This document shows, piece by piece, positions 1-10,988 of a stretch of 64,000 nucleotides of DNA (positions are counted from its first letter, which is position 1; every line of letters starts with the position of its first letter). The position numbers were made by a program, and so were the translations under genes. A model generated the notes under the pieces. That model was not told the origin of the DNA, did no database searches, and was given only the letters and a program-made list of their open reading frames with translations. The DNA is taken from positions 12,401,955 through 12,465,954 of the forward strand of contig CM055108.1 in NCBI GenBank assembly GCA_029204225.1, given 5' to 3'. Origin of the DNA: Diphasiastrum complanatum (lineage: Eukaryota; Streptophyta; Lycopodiopsida; Lycopodiales; Lycopodiaceae).

Positions 1-2060
1 TCCCTCAATTGGTAGTCAAGGTTACATCCCCAATAATTCATTCCCACCACAACCTCAAGAAGACCAATTAATCATTCCAGTAGTGGTATAAGTGAATTTC
101 TTTGTATTCATCATAATCTCTTTGAGTAGGCAATGACACCAAAGTTTTAGAATATCTCATAGCATGCTATATTATAAAAAATTGTTTTATCTAGAATAAA
201 AGGTTTTTAATCCCCTGAACAAAACAAGAGTTCAATTACTATTATCCATAGATCATTCTTTAGTATTGTTTCACTCAAAATTGTATTTTGATCACTTGAT
301 AGTGTTGGCTTGAATTCACATCTAGCAATATAATAATATTACTATGTTTATATATAGGACTAATTTGCTCTTAAGCCATTATTTTCCTTCTTTATGCCAT
401 TAGATAAGGTAGTATCCGACAATCATTATAATTATTGGCATGTGCTCACCATAAGTTGAATAAAGATGTGTGTGATGAGTGTTTCAAACGTCCATAACAC
501 ACATAAAAGTGTTTGTATGGTTTCCAATAGATCATCCTTTACTTAATATAGACGTGAATACAAAATCTCAATTCTCAACAATTAATTTTGCATTGATCAA
601 CAAATTTCTTATTCTATCAGCCTCAATTTTGTATGCACTCTATTAAATGGTTCACTACTTGATTCAATATCAAGTAAAACTTACTTCTTCAAGTAGCCAC
701 ACAATGAAGGTAGGTATCTGGTAATTTCTCAATGTGTTACCATTCATGACATTGTTCTTGTAAATCCACAATGCATATTGTACATTTCAATAAAATATTA
801 TTATTCAATTCAACACATGGAAATACAATTGCACATGGGAAAATTAGGAATTAGAACATTCTATATTGGATTCTAGTATAAAACATTGTTAATCCTCCAA
901 ACAAAATAAGGAATTTGATTAACTATTACTAGTTGCAAATACTAGCTGCAAATAATCATTTAACAACGTGTTATTGAAGTTTTTATTTTGGTCACTTGAT
1001 GGGGTTAGCTTGAATTAATGGCATCTAGTAATATCACGAGTAATTTACAAGGCTTATTACAATGTTGTTACTACAGTCAAAGACACCATCGTCTTTGCTT
1101 ATGCTATTAAATAAGGTAGTATTCAACAATTAGCCAAAATCATTGATTTTTGCTCACTAGAATTTGAATAGAGACTTGTGCGATGAGTGTTTCAAAGGTT
1201 CATCACATAGATAAACTTAGTTGTATGGTATCCAATAGACCATCCTTTACTCAATAAAGATGTGAATATAGAATCTCAAATCTCAACAATCAATTTTTTA
1301 TTCATCAACAATTCTGTTATATCATGAAGGTAATTATTTAGTTATTGATTTAATGTGATATCATTCATGATACCATTGTTATAAACCCGTTACAATGTAT
1401 ACTATAAAATTCAATAGATTACCATTATTCTATTTAGTACATGGATATACAAATTGCATGTGGGGTAGTGGAAACTAGAAGATTTAAATATGGATGATAT
1501 ATAGATAATCAAAGTTCTCAAACAAAAGGTTGTAAAGTGCCGATTAACTTATGAACCATTCCATTTTCTTCTTTTAAAAGCAATAAGCACAAAATTCCCA
1601 CTTAATTAGACATTTTGGTTCCCTATATATTAGTTGGACGTCCTCCACATGTCCCATAAAATCTTCGAGTTCAAACAAATTTGTTGGATCAATGAATGCC
1701 CAAAAGAAGTTGATTTGACGATGACTCTCTCCAATCGGGCCTCTAACACATTCATGTGTTCAAGAAAACTTGCTTTTTTCATCGCAAAGGAACACTTATT
1801 TGGATATAGAAAAAGTGAGTCACTTTAACATTGTTGTCCAAGATAGAAAAACTATTGATAAATATTTGTTATGGCTTTGTTAGGTAGTCCTAACTAATTA
1901 GCGTAATTATTCAATGAAATGTCATCAGCATAAAAGTTCAAATTTGAAGAATAAGAACCTTGAATGGATGTTTTCAACCCTCAAGAGTGATTGATTGAAT
2001 ATTTAGATCTATCTCATTGACCATCTACGTCCAATGGGTTGAGATAGACTCACAATCTTG
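1..2060 (+). repeat. Repeat block R of unit A, diverged tandem monomers
   Basis: This AT-rich non-coding block matches 19245-20523 and 50822-52735 in the same orientation, and 20524-21650 inverted. Inside it, about 197-884 and 885-1508 are diverged copies of one monomer of roughly 0.62-0.69 kb, and a third partial copy starts near 1509. Shared landmarks in each monomer are a gap-tolerant stretch around 'tcacttgat', then 'aaggtagta', 'gatgagtgtttcaaa' and 'ccatcctttact'. I see no protein domain. It may be the long terminal region of an old LTR element or a decayed satellite; the sequence does not decide. The window opens inside the block. Confidence 0.75.
1634..1828 (+). other. Short frame inside R, probably not a gene
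   Basis: A 64-codon frame starts at a non-ATG codon. Recognisable versions occur at 52458-52646 (+) and 20707-20946 (-), and a broken, more diverged version lies at about 18950-19162. Differences between copies often change residues, and the diverged copy has stops. The frame is most simply explained as part of R. No domain is recognised. Confidence 0.3.
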
Positions 2061-2104
2061 ATAATACTAGCAAGAGCGATCAAAAGAGTGTAAAAATAGA
2101 CAAA

Positions 2105-2545
2105 AGACAAGGAAATTGATCTTCCCCCCCCCCGAGGAAGAGGATGTAGGATCTCAATTGTCTAGTGGTGTTATTGACAAAACAATCTTAAAATCGAAGC
2201 CAAAGGACTATGACATAGTCACTGATATTAGATCTCTTTGTCCGAATATCACTTTTGAACAACTTTGGCCGATAAAACTTATTACAGAAAGCAACTGAGA
2301 GGTCTTTCTGCCCCTAGAAAGAAGAAAAAAGTTTCTTTGCTAGATGCTGGTTTATTGTCTATTGATTTAGGTGATCTCGATGCACCTGAAATTGATGTCA
2401 CCATTGTGGGATGTCTGATTGAAAAAGTGCCAATACACTCTGGTTCCAGCGTGAACATAATAACAGAAGACATATCTCATGCTTTGGGACTGACTGACAT
2501 TCAATCGGCACAGCGAAATATCAAGTTAGCTGATTTGACGTGACA
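2105..2545 (+). pseudogene. Gypsy gag-end/retropepsin fragment, unit A
   Basis: Two overlapping frames (2116-2298 and 2265-2543) encode the same region that is better preserved at 52737-53220. The second holds a retropepsin-like strand-loop in which the expected catalytic D-S-G reads H-S-G (VPIHSGSSVN), so the protease would be dead. A frame break near 2298 and a C10 run near 2118 further damage it. In Ty3/gypsy elements this domain processes the gag-pol polyprotein. Unit B and unit C copies keep D at this site, so the mutation is private to unit A. Confidence 0.75.
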
Positions 2546-3167
2546 AAAACCTGTTGGAGAATTGAAGGATGTCACTGTTTATATTCCACAGAAGCTGAAA
2601 CTTACATTGCAACGGTGTCAAGATACTTCTTTATCCCTTCATCCAGAGAAATATTTTTTTGGTATGAAAGAAGGAATATTACTTGACATAGAGTATCAAA
2701 CAAAGGAATAGAACTCGATAAAAATAGATTTGAGCTTATAAAGAATCTCCAGATACCAACCAATCTACGTGAACTAAGAGCTTTCTTAGGACATGTCGGC
2801 TATTATTAGAGATTTATCCAAAATCATGCTTCTATTGCTGCCTCTCTTACACATCTACTCAAGAAACAAGCGGAATACTTGTGGACGAATGAACAATAGA
2901 AAGCGTTCGCAGAAGTTAAGCAAAGGTTGATCAATGCTCCTATTCTGAGACCACCCAACTGGGCTATTTTATTTCATAGTTATGCTGATGTTTCTGCATT
3001 TGCTATTGGCGTCTTTCTAAGTCAGAAGGACAATAAAAAAAAAGACCATCCTATATACTATGCGCATCGTCAGCTTAGTGCCTCAGAGAAGAATTATTCG
3101 GCTACAGAAAGGGAAGCACTTGGAATGATTTTCACTGTTAAGAAATTTCGGCATTATTTGTTGGGAT
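2546..3167 (+). pseudogene. Gypsy RT-thumb and RNase H fragment, unit A
   Basis: Translated pieces show the RT thumb/connection (IPTNLRELRAFLGHVGYY, then a stop where other copies have R) and RNase H (frame 2927-3169) with Y-A-D-V-S-A-F-A-I-G and the T-E-R-E-A-L catalytic-Glu motif. The RT palm with its Y-x-D-D box is missing: sequence jumps from the post-protease linker to the thumb. The same jump is present in units B and C, so it predates the triplication. Extra stops near 2540, 2808 and 2898 are seen here. Confidence 0.8.
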
Positions 3168-3475
3168 GAAATGATGCGACAACCGTCGCGGCATTCTTAT
3201 TCAAATTTATAATCACAAGATATGGTTGTCCTGTTGAACTGGTAAGTGACCGTGGTACACATTTACTAAATGACACAATACGGCTGCTGACAACATATTT
3301 ATTGATTAAACACAGAAAAACAACCCCTTATAATCCAAAAGCAAATGGGTTGATTGAGAGAGCTAATGGAATCTTATATAAGATCCTGAACAAGATTACT
3401 ATTGCACATGCGACTGATTGGGATTTGAAATTACCATAAGTTCTCTAGGCTTATCGTAACACAGAAAAGATCATG
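3168..3475 (+). pseudogene. Gypsy integrase core fragment, unit A
   Basis: The frame resumes at N-D-A-T-T-V-A-A-F and carries the second catalytic Asp (V-S-D-R-G-T-H) and the E-containing G-L-I-E-R-A-N-G motif of a retroviral-type integrase. The end of RNase H, the HHCC zinc domain and the first catalytic Asp, present at 53830-54580 in unit C, are deleted here by about 0.75 kb between 3167 and 3168. The gypsy frame fades out near 3470 at an A-Y-R-N-T-E-K motif. Confidence 0.75.
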
Positions 3476-3479
3476 ACGA

Positions 3480-3965
3480 ACTTGTGTTGGTGTCACAATC
3501 AATCGAGATGATCTAGTACAAGTCATTCTTAATGGCTTGAAAGAAGACTATGAAAATCTTGTTCAATTCTTTGCTATTAAGGAGTTATCCAACTTGGAGA
3601 CTCTTCAAGGAATTCTTATCTCTGAAGAAGCTAGACAAGAGTATAAACTCTTGAGGATGGACAAGCTGTCTCTCAGGCATATTGACGATGGCAAAGTTCT
3701 CTTTGCCAATAACAAGCACAAATGGAGGAGCAAGAATCACAATCCTCAAGCCTTCAACAAAGACAAAGCTATGGACAAAGACAAAGATGGAGAAGAAGAT
3801 GATTCATCTCATCCGTCTACCTCCAAGTACAAGAAGAACAGAGTCAAGTGTTTCTTTTGTGGCAAAAAGGGGCACTATGTCACTAAGTGCTTCACGAAGA
3901 AGAATCAAGACAATCAAGCCAACATTATCAAAGAACATTCATTTGCAAATGAAGGAGAAGGATAA
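3480..3965 (+). pseudogene. Copia gag C-terminal half with zinc knuckle, unit A
   Basis: The 142-codon frame at 3537-3965 is the C-terminal half of a copia gag: the D-L-V-Q-V-I-L-N-G-L motif just upstream (about 3510-3540), a Lys/Asp-rich linker, then a CCHC zinc knuckle C-F-F-C-G-K-K-G-H-Y-V-T-K-C. Gag packages element RNA. The N-terminal half is absent because the frame is joined directly to gypsy integrase, a junction shared by all three units. Protease should follow but the sequence switches to antisense integrase near 4000. Confidence 0.85.
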
Positions 3966-3999
3966 TTCATGGTGTCAAGTTTTTCCTCTACACCCTTCA

Positions 4000-4640
4000 A
4001 TGATGTATCTTGTCTGGCATGTAGACTCTGTAGTATGACGAATTGTTGTCATAACCTACCAGATATCCTTGCTTGGCTTTCTCATGAAGCTTCTTTTGAA
4101 GCTTATCAAGAATATGTTCATAAACTGCATAGCCAGAGATTCTGACGTGAGACAAATTGGGCTTTCTACCCCACCATAGCTCATGTGGTGTCGTGTGTGG
4201 GACACTAGACTTGTCTGTTCTGTTCTAGATGTATGCGGCTATAGCTACTGCTTTAGCCCACAATGCCCTTGGAGCCTTTGAGTAGGCCATCATGCATCTG
4301 GCTGCTTCCATCAGGGTCCCGTCCTTTCATTCAGCAACACCATTGTGCTGCGGTGTGTAGGCTGCATTTCTTTTGTGCATGATGCCACGATCATTGCAGA
4401 AGTCAGTGATGCCATGATGTATTCGCCACCTCGATCTATTCTTATCTACTTCACTTTGCTATCTGTACATCTTTCAGTCCAATTCACATATTCTATGAAT
4501 CTATCAAGTGCTTCAAATTTATTCTGAATAAAATACACTCTGGCAAATTTGCTATAATCATCAATGATGGATACTCTTCACGCTCTTGGTTTGATTGGTA
4601 TTTATATAAATTCAAAATTTTACCTGTACTAAATTCTATT
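4000..4640 (-). pseudogene. Copia integrase fragment, antisense, unit A
   Basis: Reading the minus strand gives degraded copia integrase: a first-Asp strand (D-D-Y-S-K-F-A-R-V-Y-F), then, as seen better at 35957-36172, the R-G-G-E-Y region and P-Q-H-N-G-V-A-E with its catalytic Glu, then an R-I-F-G-C-V-V-Y-A-H block and G-Y-D-N-N-S-S-Y-Y-R-V-Y. Several frame breaks are present. It lies tail-to-tail with the copia gag at 3480-3965, so the element was rearranged, not simply truncated. Confidence 0.75.
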
Positions 4641-4949
4641 TCTATAAAATTGTTCTTATCAACCATTCTGTCAATCAAGCTTGCTCTGGTTCCACCTAGA
4701 ACTTCCCTCGACTCGGATGTTGCTGGCAACTCCATTTTCTCTTCCTCAACAATCTCGTAACATTCTATGAAATTGATACAGGATTCTGTAGGTCCTCCCA
4801 TCTCCCCACTCCATCTCATAAAGTGACCCCCATATTGGACTAGCTGAGATAATACTTGGAAAAAATATTTGTTTGGTGAACCAATTTATAATAGCATCTG
4901 TCTGATATAACCATGGTCTTCCAAATAATATTGAGTACAAAAAATCCAA
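4641..4949 (-). pseudogene. Gypsy protease/RT-linker scrap, antisense, unit A
   Basis: The minus-strand frame 4746-4949 contains S-I-L-F-G-R-P-W-L-Y-Q and A-I-I-N-W, a motif pair common at the protease-to-RT boundary of Ty3/gypsy polyproteins. An overlapping frame (4493-4819) continues into the copia integrase piece, so another gypsy-copia joint sits here. Copies lie at 36230-36575 (-) and, inverted, at about 21700-22110 (+). Short and frameshifted; assignment rests on the GRPWL motif. Confidence 0.55.
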
Positions 4950-6540
4950 GTAATTTTAGATTTGATTCTTGTCTTTCATAGAGATATTCATCTTCGAGTC
5001 AACTACATCAAGATCGAAACAAATTTAGTTAAAATCTGTTCAATATTTAGTCCAGTCACATGTTGAATGTGTTTCAACTATGTGTTCCAAAATGCCGATC
5101 CAACCTTGAGCATGCAAGTTACAGATAACATCCCCACCAACAAATTTTTTTTGGGGGGGAGAGAGTGGATCTGCTTGGATCCACTAGGAGCAGTTACATT
5201 GCTAGCAACAACATCAGCAAGATCGATACCCAAGGTCACAAACCAAAGACGAGAATGACAAGGCTAAGAAGCAGATGGGCAATCCAAAAGGACTCAATCA
5301 GAAGAAGTACCCCAGTCACGACGAAGATCCTTCAGAAAAGAGAAGCACAAGCAATGGGAAATCAATCTCCTTCTTCAACCAGCTTTCTTGCAATACATTT
5401 GCATCCACTGTCCCTACCTTCCATCCATGTGTTTGCCATCATTCCAGTGTTCATCTAAGAAATCCCCAGTTTTTCAAAGATAGTTTCGCCAAAGCGGCTA
5501 AAAGATCATTGCAAATGTCTCGCAGAGGCCAACTACCACCTACATTGGTTGGTCATCCAGAAAAGAAGACCCAAGAAAGTAGGCGAAGCAGCATAACGAA
5601 ATAAAGAGAAAGATCTAAGAAGCTTAGGAGGAAAGGACAAAACTTAAGCAACAAATGAGTCAGATCGATCTTGATCAAAAGAAACTCTCTGGAGCAATGA
5701 TAGTTGAATTCCCTCCTATGAAGCCCAAAGAGATCCAAAAGTAATGGATGAAAGAAAAAAAGAGCTGCAAAAAAAGAAAGAAAGATGAAGACAACCGTGA
5801 ACCTATAGAATAAAGCAAGCTCCTCACTGGTCAAAGCTCGACATTGTAAAGGTCCAAGGCTGCAAGTGTCAAGCTATTAGTTCCTTCACCCTTCCACCAA
5901 GCCTTCATCGTTTTCCTACCATCACCAAACCATCTGTCCAAATTTGTTCCTACCACCAATGTGTTGATGGGTCCATCTCCTTAAAGACTGTTAACCAAGG
6001 TTTGTGCAACCTATCAATCGAAGATTCTCCTCTTCACATCAAGGAAAGAGCATCCACAAAACTGGAATTTCAATTGAGAGAAGAACTGTGAAAACGCCTA
6101 GAAGCAAAATGGAGGATACAAACCTGCCAGAAGTTAGTACCTACCAAAAAATTAATGATGAAATTGTCAATGGCAGATACAAGTGATAAAAGAAAAAGAC
6201 ACCCGGGATGCAGTTAGGCATGCAAGTTGTGAAGCTGCTGGGAGCTCTCCAATTTTGAGAATGTCAACCACTTGCAGCAATAAAACATTCTAATTACATT
6301 GCAGGAAACAATTTTTGTGATAAAGACCGGCAGCAATAAGCACTTGGTTCTATGCAAGCGAATGAGTATCTATGGTTTTCCAAGTGACAATCGAAGTTGC
6401 CAATGCGGAAGCGGAGTGACATCATTCAATATGAGTTGCAGTGGGTCTTTCAACACATTAGGGGTGGGATGATGTTGGCTGATTCTGATGAATCCCAAAG
6501 ATACTTGACCAGAGCTACCCACGAGCACGTCTCACCTTAG
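4950..6540. other. Unrecognised repeated region, unit A
   Basis: No recognised domain. The region is repeated at about 36600-38140 and, partly replaced, at 56250-57530. Several frames of 60-109 codons are broken between copies. Pieces look once-coding: a Lys/Gln-rich stretch near 5620-5700 and a Cys-containing stretch near 6330-6450 that stays similar in all copies. A-to-B divergence by eye is about 7% (5281-5410 against 36899-37030). It could be a decayed retroelement or a captured gene fragment. Confidence 0.5.
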
Positions 6541-6639
6541 ACCAAGGAGGTCTCTGAGAAGACGAGACAAACAAAGACTGAGAGCCAAAAAGTACTAGTT
6601 AAGAATGACAAGCAAGAACTATGTAAGCCTCATAGTAAA

Positions 6640-6892
6640 TCCCGAAAGATGGAATGACCATGTAGGAACTAGTATTTCTAGGCAAAGTAATAAATGCAAG
6701 TAGACCCCTCTTAAAGAAAGTAGAGTGAGCCACCTTTTAATGGTAACCTCTAGTGGAGAGCATTATTCCACTTGTAATATGTGAAATGTGGACATGCCAC
6801 TATATTGCCACCTAAGGAAGTCTCTTGTTTATTTAAGAGACTCACCCTTTGTAGAAGGGAGATTTTTGTGTAATGCATCTTCTCCATGTCCA
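6640..6892 (+). repeat. LTR-like block, unit A (truncated)
   Basis: This block has LTR-like content: a TATA-like 'tttatttaag' near 6830 followed by a GT-rich leader-like stretch. It recurs at 38240-38640 and twice in tandem at 57703-58210. In A it is cut at 6902, where 1,297 bp present in B (38501-39797) is missing. No terminal TG/CA or target duplication could be defined, so the LTR reading is tentative. Confidence 0.4.
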
Positions 6893-7438
6893 AATGAGAA
6901 GTATGGAGAATTATGCATCACTGGAACCGCAGAACGATGAACTCCCCCATTATGGCCTCCATTTGGGACTCCATGAATTGCTCCCTCCTTCACACGCGCC
7001 GCTGCTGACTGATTCCTCTGCTTTGTCATTGATACCTTTTCCCCCTCCGGTTCCCTGTATCTTTGAAGATACACTTTCAGGGGCTCCACATAGTCTTCAA
7101 CCCCTAAAGTGTTCATTGCCCATAGCAGATCATCACCATGGATGGTTTTTCGATTCTCATGTTGGCAGTTATCTGACGCCTCCCCTGTTATGAAGCTTAT
7201 GAACTCGGAAACACATTCTTGCACTATTCTTGACATCCTTGGAGGTTTTCGCATTATATGGAAGGTCTTTCTTCATGAAGTGGCCTACATTAGCTATGGT
7301 CAGAAGCTGGTCTTGGTCTCGGAGGGAAGAAGACTCACGACCACCTCCATACTGGCCCCTAGAGTCATTTTTTTAAGGGCCACTGTTGTTAGGGTTACCA
7401 CCCGACCTCTCTACTAAACCCCCATCGTTGTCTGCTAA
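6893..7438 (-). pseudogene. NF-YB (CCAAT-binding subunit B) pseudogene, unit A
   Basis: NF-YB is a histone-fold subunit of the NF-Y trimer that binds CCAAT boxes. On the minus strand the open part (6829-7254) has [30 protein letters not shown] and [10 protein letters not shown], the core of the family. The preceding helix (T-I-A-N-V, then F-M-K-K-D-L-P) is present upstream in another frame, so a small indel at about 7225 breaks the histone fold. The frame has no ATG: the expected start position reads TTA (7436-7438) after an in-frame stop. An in-frame stop also lies at about 7373. No introns interrupt the domain. The C-terminus is lost in the 1,297-bp deletion. The Lys in the K-D-V-K segment points to the non-LEC1 type. 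Confidence 0.88.
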
Positions 7439-7542
7439 GCTGGAAATTCAAGCAAAAAATTCAGACGAGAATCTCAAGGTAGGGCTTGAAGCTAGGGTTT
7501 GAAGCTAGGATGATTTCAAAAATTTGAAGTGCCAAGGAGGGC

Positions 7543-8769
7543 TTGTGCTTGTTAATTAGCTTAGTTACGGTTTCCATGGTCTCCGGCTTGATTATTCAAA
7601 CTGGAAATGTGCGATACAATAGTCCAGGCATGGTTAAGGGTGAAGAAGAGAGGTTTAAGAGTATGGGAGTAAAAAAGGCCCTCACCACCACCACCATCAC
7701 TACCACTTTCATAAATATACAACTCATTACTTCCTTACCTATCCATTCCACCATTCCCCAGTTTTGTTTTCCAACCTCCCATCCTCGACCCACTGAGTTC
7801 CCAAACCTCCAAGACCGTGACAGCATGTCAGAGAGAGCTATGCAATCCTTGAAGTGGCATGATGAGGCCTCCTACCATCTTCATTGGTTAGTAGATCAGT
7901 TGGTGAAAACAGGGGGAGGAGCTCAAGGCAAAGAACCAGGAGCTACAACGCAAAGATGCCCAAGCTGCAGGCATCCTTGAAAGAAATCAGTGCTGAATAG
8001 GCCAAGAGACAAGAGGAGCAAACTAAGTTCTCAACTCAACTTCTGTCTCTACAACAAGTGCAAGACCAGCTCAGCAAGGAGTTGGTCCTCGTGTGCCACT
8101 ACAAGGATGTTGGCATCGGCTGTCTGCGTAATCCTGCCATGGGTTCCTCCCCTTACACCCAGTTATCCCACTCACTCTTTCTTTTTCACGAACAATTATT
8201 ATCCTTCCTTCCCTCATTTTTTGCCTTCTACTTATTCGACGACCTCCACCTTTAACACCATGACTACCACATCTTCTTTTAAGTTTGATGATAATTTTTT
8301 GAAGCAATTTATTTCACCAACAACTGCACATAACCTCATCACTAACCCACCACCCATCACTCGTCCACTAACTTCACCACCTTCACCTGACACCCAATCA
8401 CTTGAGTTTAATTCTCCAGATCAAACCCTAGCACTTGGCGAGAATGTGTCACTCTCAAAGGGACTTTCCTCAATTCTTCCAGGGAGCAATAGTGACACTT
8501 TTGTTGGACCAACGCCTGAGGAATCAACCTTAGATCTGCAACGTAAAGCGAAGTTCCAAGATACCAAGAGTGTCACAACTCTACATGACTATTTGGCAAG
8601 GCCTTCAAGGAAGTTGTCCGAGAAATCCAAAAGAAAGATCCGGAGACAATTTGACGATCGAAAGGAGTCCGAGGATTTTTGGAGAACATATAAGAGAAAA
8701 GACTGGGGAGGTTTAAAGAAAGTGACTAATGAAGATTACCCCAAACTCAGCACCTTAGTAAATGCCTAG
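7543..8769 (+). pseudogene. Unrecognised decayed coding region with 259-codon frame, unit A
   Basis: Frames 7543-7980 (145 codons) and 7990-8769 (259 codons) share one phase and are split by a single TGA. In a different phase at about 7915-8110 the translation looks like a coiled coil rich in Glu, Lys, Gln and Leu, which suggests an ancestral frame now shifted. The second frame is Ser/Thr/Pro-rich in its middle and basic at the end (W-R-T-Y-K-R-K-D region). Between units most changes alter residues, so I see no sign of selection. No family recognised; a retroelement gag-like origin is possible. Confidence 0.45.
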
Positions 8770-8886
8770 CGACCACACCCCTCTTTGAGAATCATAATGT
8801 TGTTGAACAATCATGAACAACTCCAAGAGTATCTCAGGGCACCAAGTTGGGCTCACTTGTATTAAACCTTCGATTCTTGTGAACAA

Positions 8887-8888
<2 letters not shown>

Positions 8889-8951
<63 letters not shown>
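8889..8951 (+). repeat. (CT)n microsatellite, unit A
   Basis: Pure CT dinucleotide run of 63 bases. The same site has 45 bases in unit B (41786-41830) and about 46 in unit C (63009-63054, ending in a ctcgctcg variant). Confidence 0.98.
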
Positions 8952-8953
<2 letters not shown>

Positions 8954-10908
8954 GGATGATAAGTAGTTATAACTAACCCTATTATGCTTAGTTTACAACT
9001 CAACGGAAGAACACACTGTTCAGGTGGGCCTTTTTGTCTATATCACCTTATCTAAACCCAGACTATGAATATAAACATTGATTGTAAGCGAATAATTCAC
9101 CCTAAATATAATGGACAGGATTTATTACTGGAAGAAACTTCTTCCACAAGCCAAACTGGATGGGCTCTATGGAAGACTATATATAGAGCATAAACCATAC
9201 CCATTGTCACCATTACAGCGATTGAATAGGAGTTCACTACTTTCTTTTTCCTCTTGTCTACAAGTGAGGTGATGGGTACCCACCATAGCCGTATGTCTCT
9301 CTTGACTTCATGCTCTTTATCTTTGTAGTTTACCATTTTATGATGGATTATTCATGCTTAGATTCATCACTGGACATCGAGCTATGGTACATCTTTTTGG
9401 TAGCCTTTATGCGTGCAGAAGCAGCGCTGGCTTTCCAACCATAATTAGCATCGTTTACAACACATGCAATATTTAGAATAAAATAAAAATATCAAAAACT
9501 TTCCTACAGGGTCAGCGCTGGTTTTTCAGAACTCTACGACCTTTTTCGAGCTTCTTTGTATGCAAAGAATGCAATATATATTTTAGATGTTGTGAGTAAA
9601 AGTAAGCTTTTGGTCAACGATGGACCATGAGCTTTCATGTATTGTTTGTAGCGTTAATTTACTAGCATTGAAAACCAGCGATGGGCCTTCGGTTGACTGG
9701 AATGAGGTGGTTTTTATCTCTATCTGCATTCCATTTATCAGATTATAGACTGTTGGTACAACGATTTGCTACAAGGAAAACATTCACATGTTGCTTGAAA
9801 TGGTAGACTTGTTTAACATACAATTACCAGGTTGATAAAGCAGGTTCAAAGTAGAGTGAATGCATGCTGATTCGATTAGACACACATGTCGCACACACAC
9901 ACACACAGTCATATAGGTTTTATGCTTACACATTTTTAGAGCTGAAATACACATTTGACAAACGAGCTGATTGAGATCTTCACTCAGTAAAGGTCAAATT
10001 AATCTGATGTGGTGTAATATGTTCTGTTACACAAACAAACATTAGAATCTGACTGCAGTTTGTTCCGCTATCCTATTGCACATGCTTGTTTGTCGATTTC
10101 TTAATTATATTTTAATGTGAAAGTTGCATTTTGAGGGTGCTGTTGATACTATAAGAAGAGTATATGTTTTCAGTATATCAGCTTTCCCTTCACATTGCAT
10201 TACCATTAATCAAGAGTGTCTAATAATCTGATTTGCATAGAATTATTGATATTGGATCGAATCTAGCGATAGATATTAGACTAATATTGCTTCACATTCC
10301 TTTAATATTTCCTTGAAGCTTCAAGAAGATCGTGATCAGATCTGAGTTTCTTCAATAACTGACAAAAATATAACAGGAGCTTACAAGTACAGTGGCGTGT
10401 CACGGAAGCAGAAACAACATTAAGCTTTGGGAAATGCGAGAGAGAGAAGGTTGAAATCAAAGTCAATTCAGAAAGTTTCCAATAAACTCTTATCATCTTT
10501 TTTCTTCTGCGTCAAATTTGATTCACCCCGCACTCGCAAGAAGATGGCATTTTGGATGACTCGGCTAGAGTTCTCTGATCTTTGCATCTTGAATTCAACT
10601 GTTTCCTGAGTGCCATTACAGATTTTGTTTTTTAGTTTGTTGAGATAGTTGGAATCAAGCTTGGGCATGCAGCTGCGCCACCTGTGAGATACAATGAATC
10701 AGGACCCCACAATCACAATGACAGTTTTGGTGAGGAGATACGGGACTCACTTACTGTTGTCACTGTGGGCTCAATCGCCAGAGATCAGGTTCTGTTGTAA
10801 AGAGAATGCAATTTGTGCAGTTTGCCTTTGGGGGTACAAAAAGGAAGATCCTTTATGCTAATATCCACCACTGGATTCGATCCAAAGCAATTTATTTGAC
10901 ACTCTCAT
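8952..10908. other. Non-coding tail of the unit, unit A
   Basis: I see no gene. Short frames on both strands (at most 79 codons) change or break between copies. A (CA)n run lies at about 9892-9907. The stretch matches 41831-43788 at better than 99% by eye and 63055-64000 less closely. Part of it (about 9390-10200) is homologous to the inverted arm 43790-44592. Confidence 0.6.
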
Positions 10909-10988
10909 GGTACTCATCTTATGCGGTGCCCCTCAGGTAGAGAACGTATTGTTTCACATGATTCCATTCATGATCTATGTGATTTATG
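10909..10988 (+). pseudogene. Remnant of non-LTR-type C-terminal domain, unit A
   Basis: About 25 codons remain: T-H-L-M-R-C-P-S-G then V-S-H-D-S-I-H-D-L. The longer copy is at 44747-45036 in unit B. A 1,164-bp deletion with GGTA at both ends (43789-43792 and 44953-44956 in B) removed the rest; a single GGTA remains at 10909-10912. Confidence 0.55.

Noticed and set aside
2118-2134. C10 run and the G7/G6 runs near 5153 and 36780 as regulatory G-quadruplex sites
   Set aside because: Single homopolymer runs, not four spaced G-tracts; lengths vary between units as expected for slippage.
6829-7254. Working NF-YB gene with a 141-aa product
   Set aside because: The open frame lacks the first histone-fold helix, its first codons come from a shifted phase, and the natural start codon is lost in every copy.
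6873-7417. Plus-strand frames of 106 and 102 codons over NF-YB (also 39668-40314)
   Set aside because: Shadows of the minus-strand histone fold, which has clear family motifs.
9097-9336. Minus-strand 79-codon frame repeated at 41976-42215 and 63209-63448
   Set aside because: Kept open in three copies, but they are close duplicates; changes alter residues and no motif is recognised.
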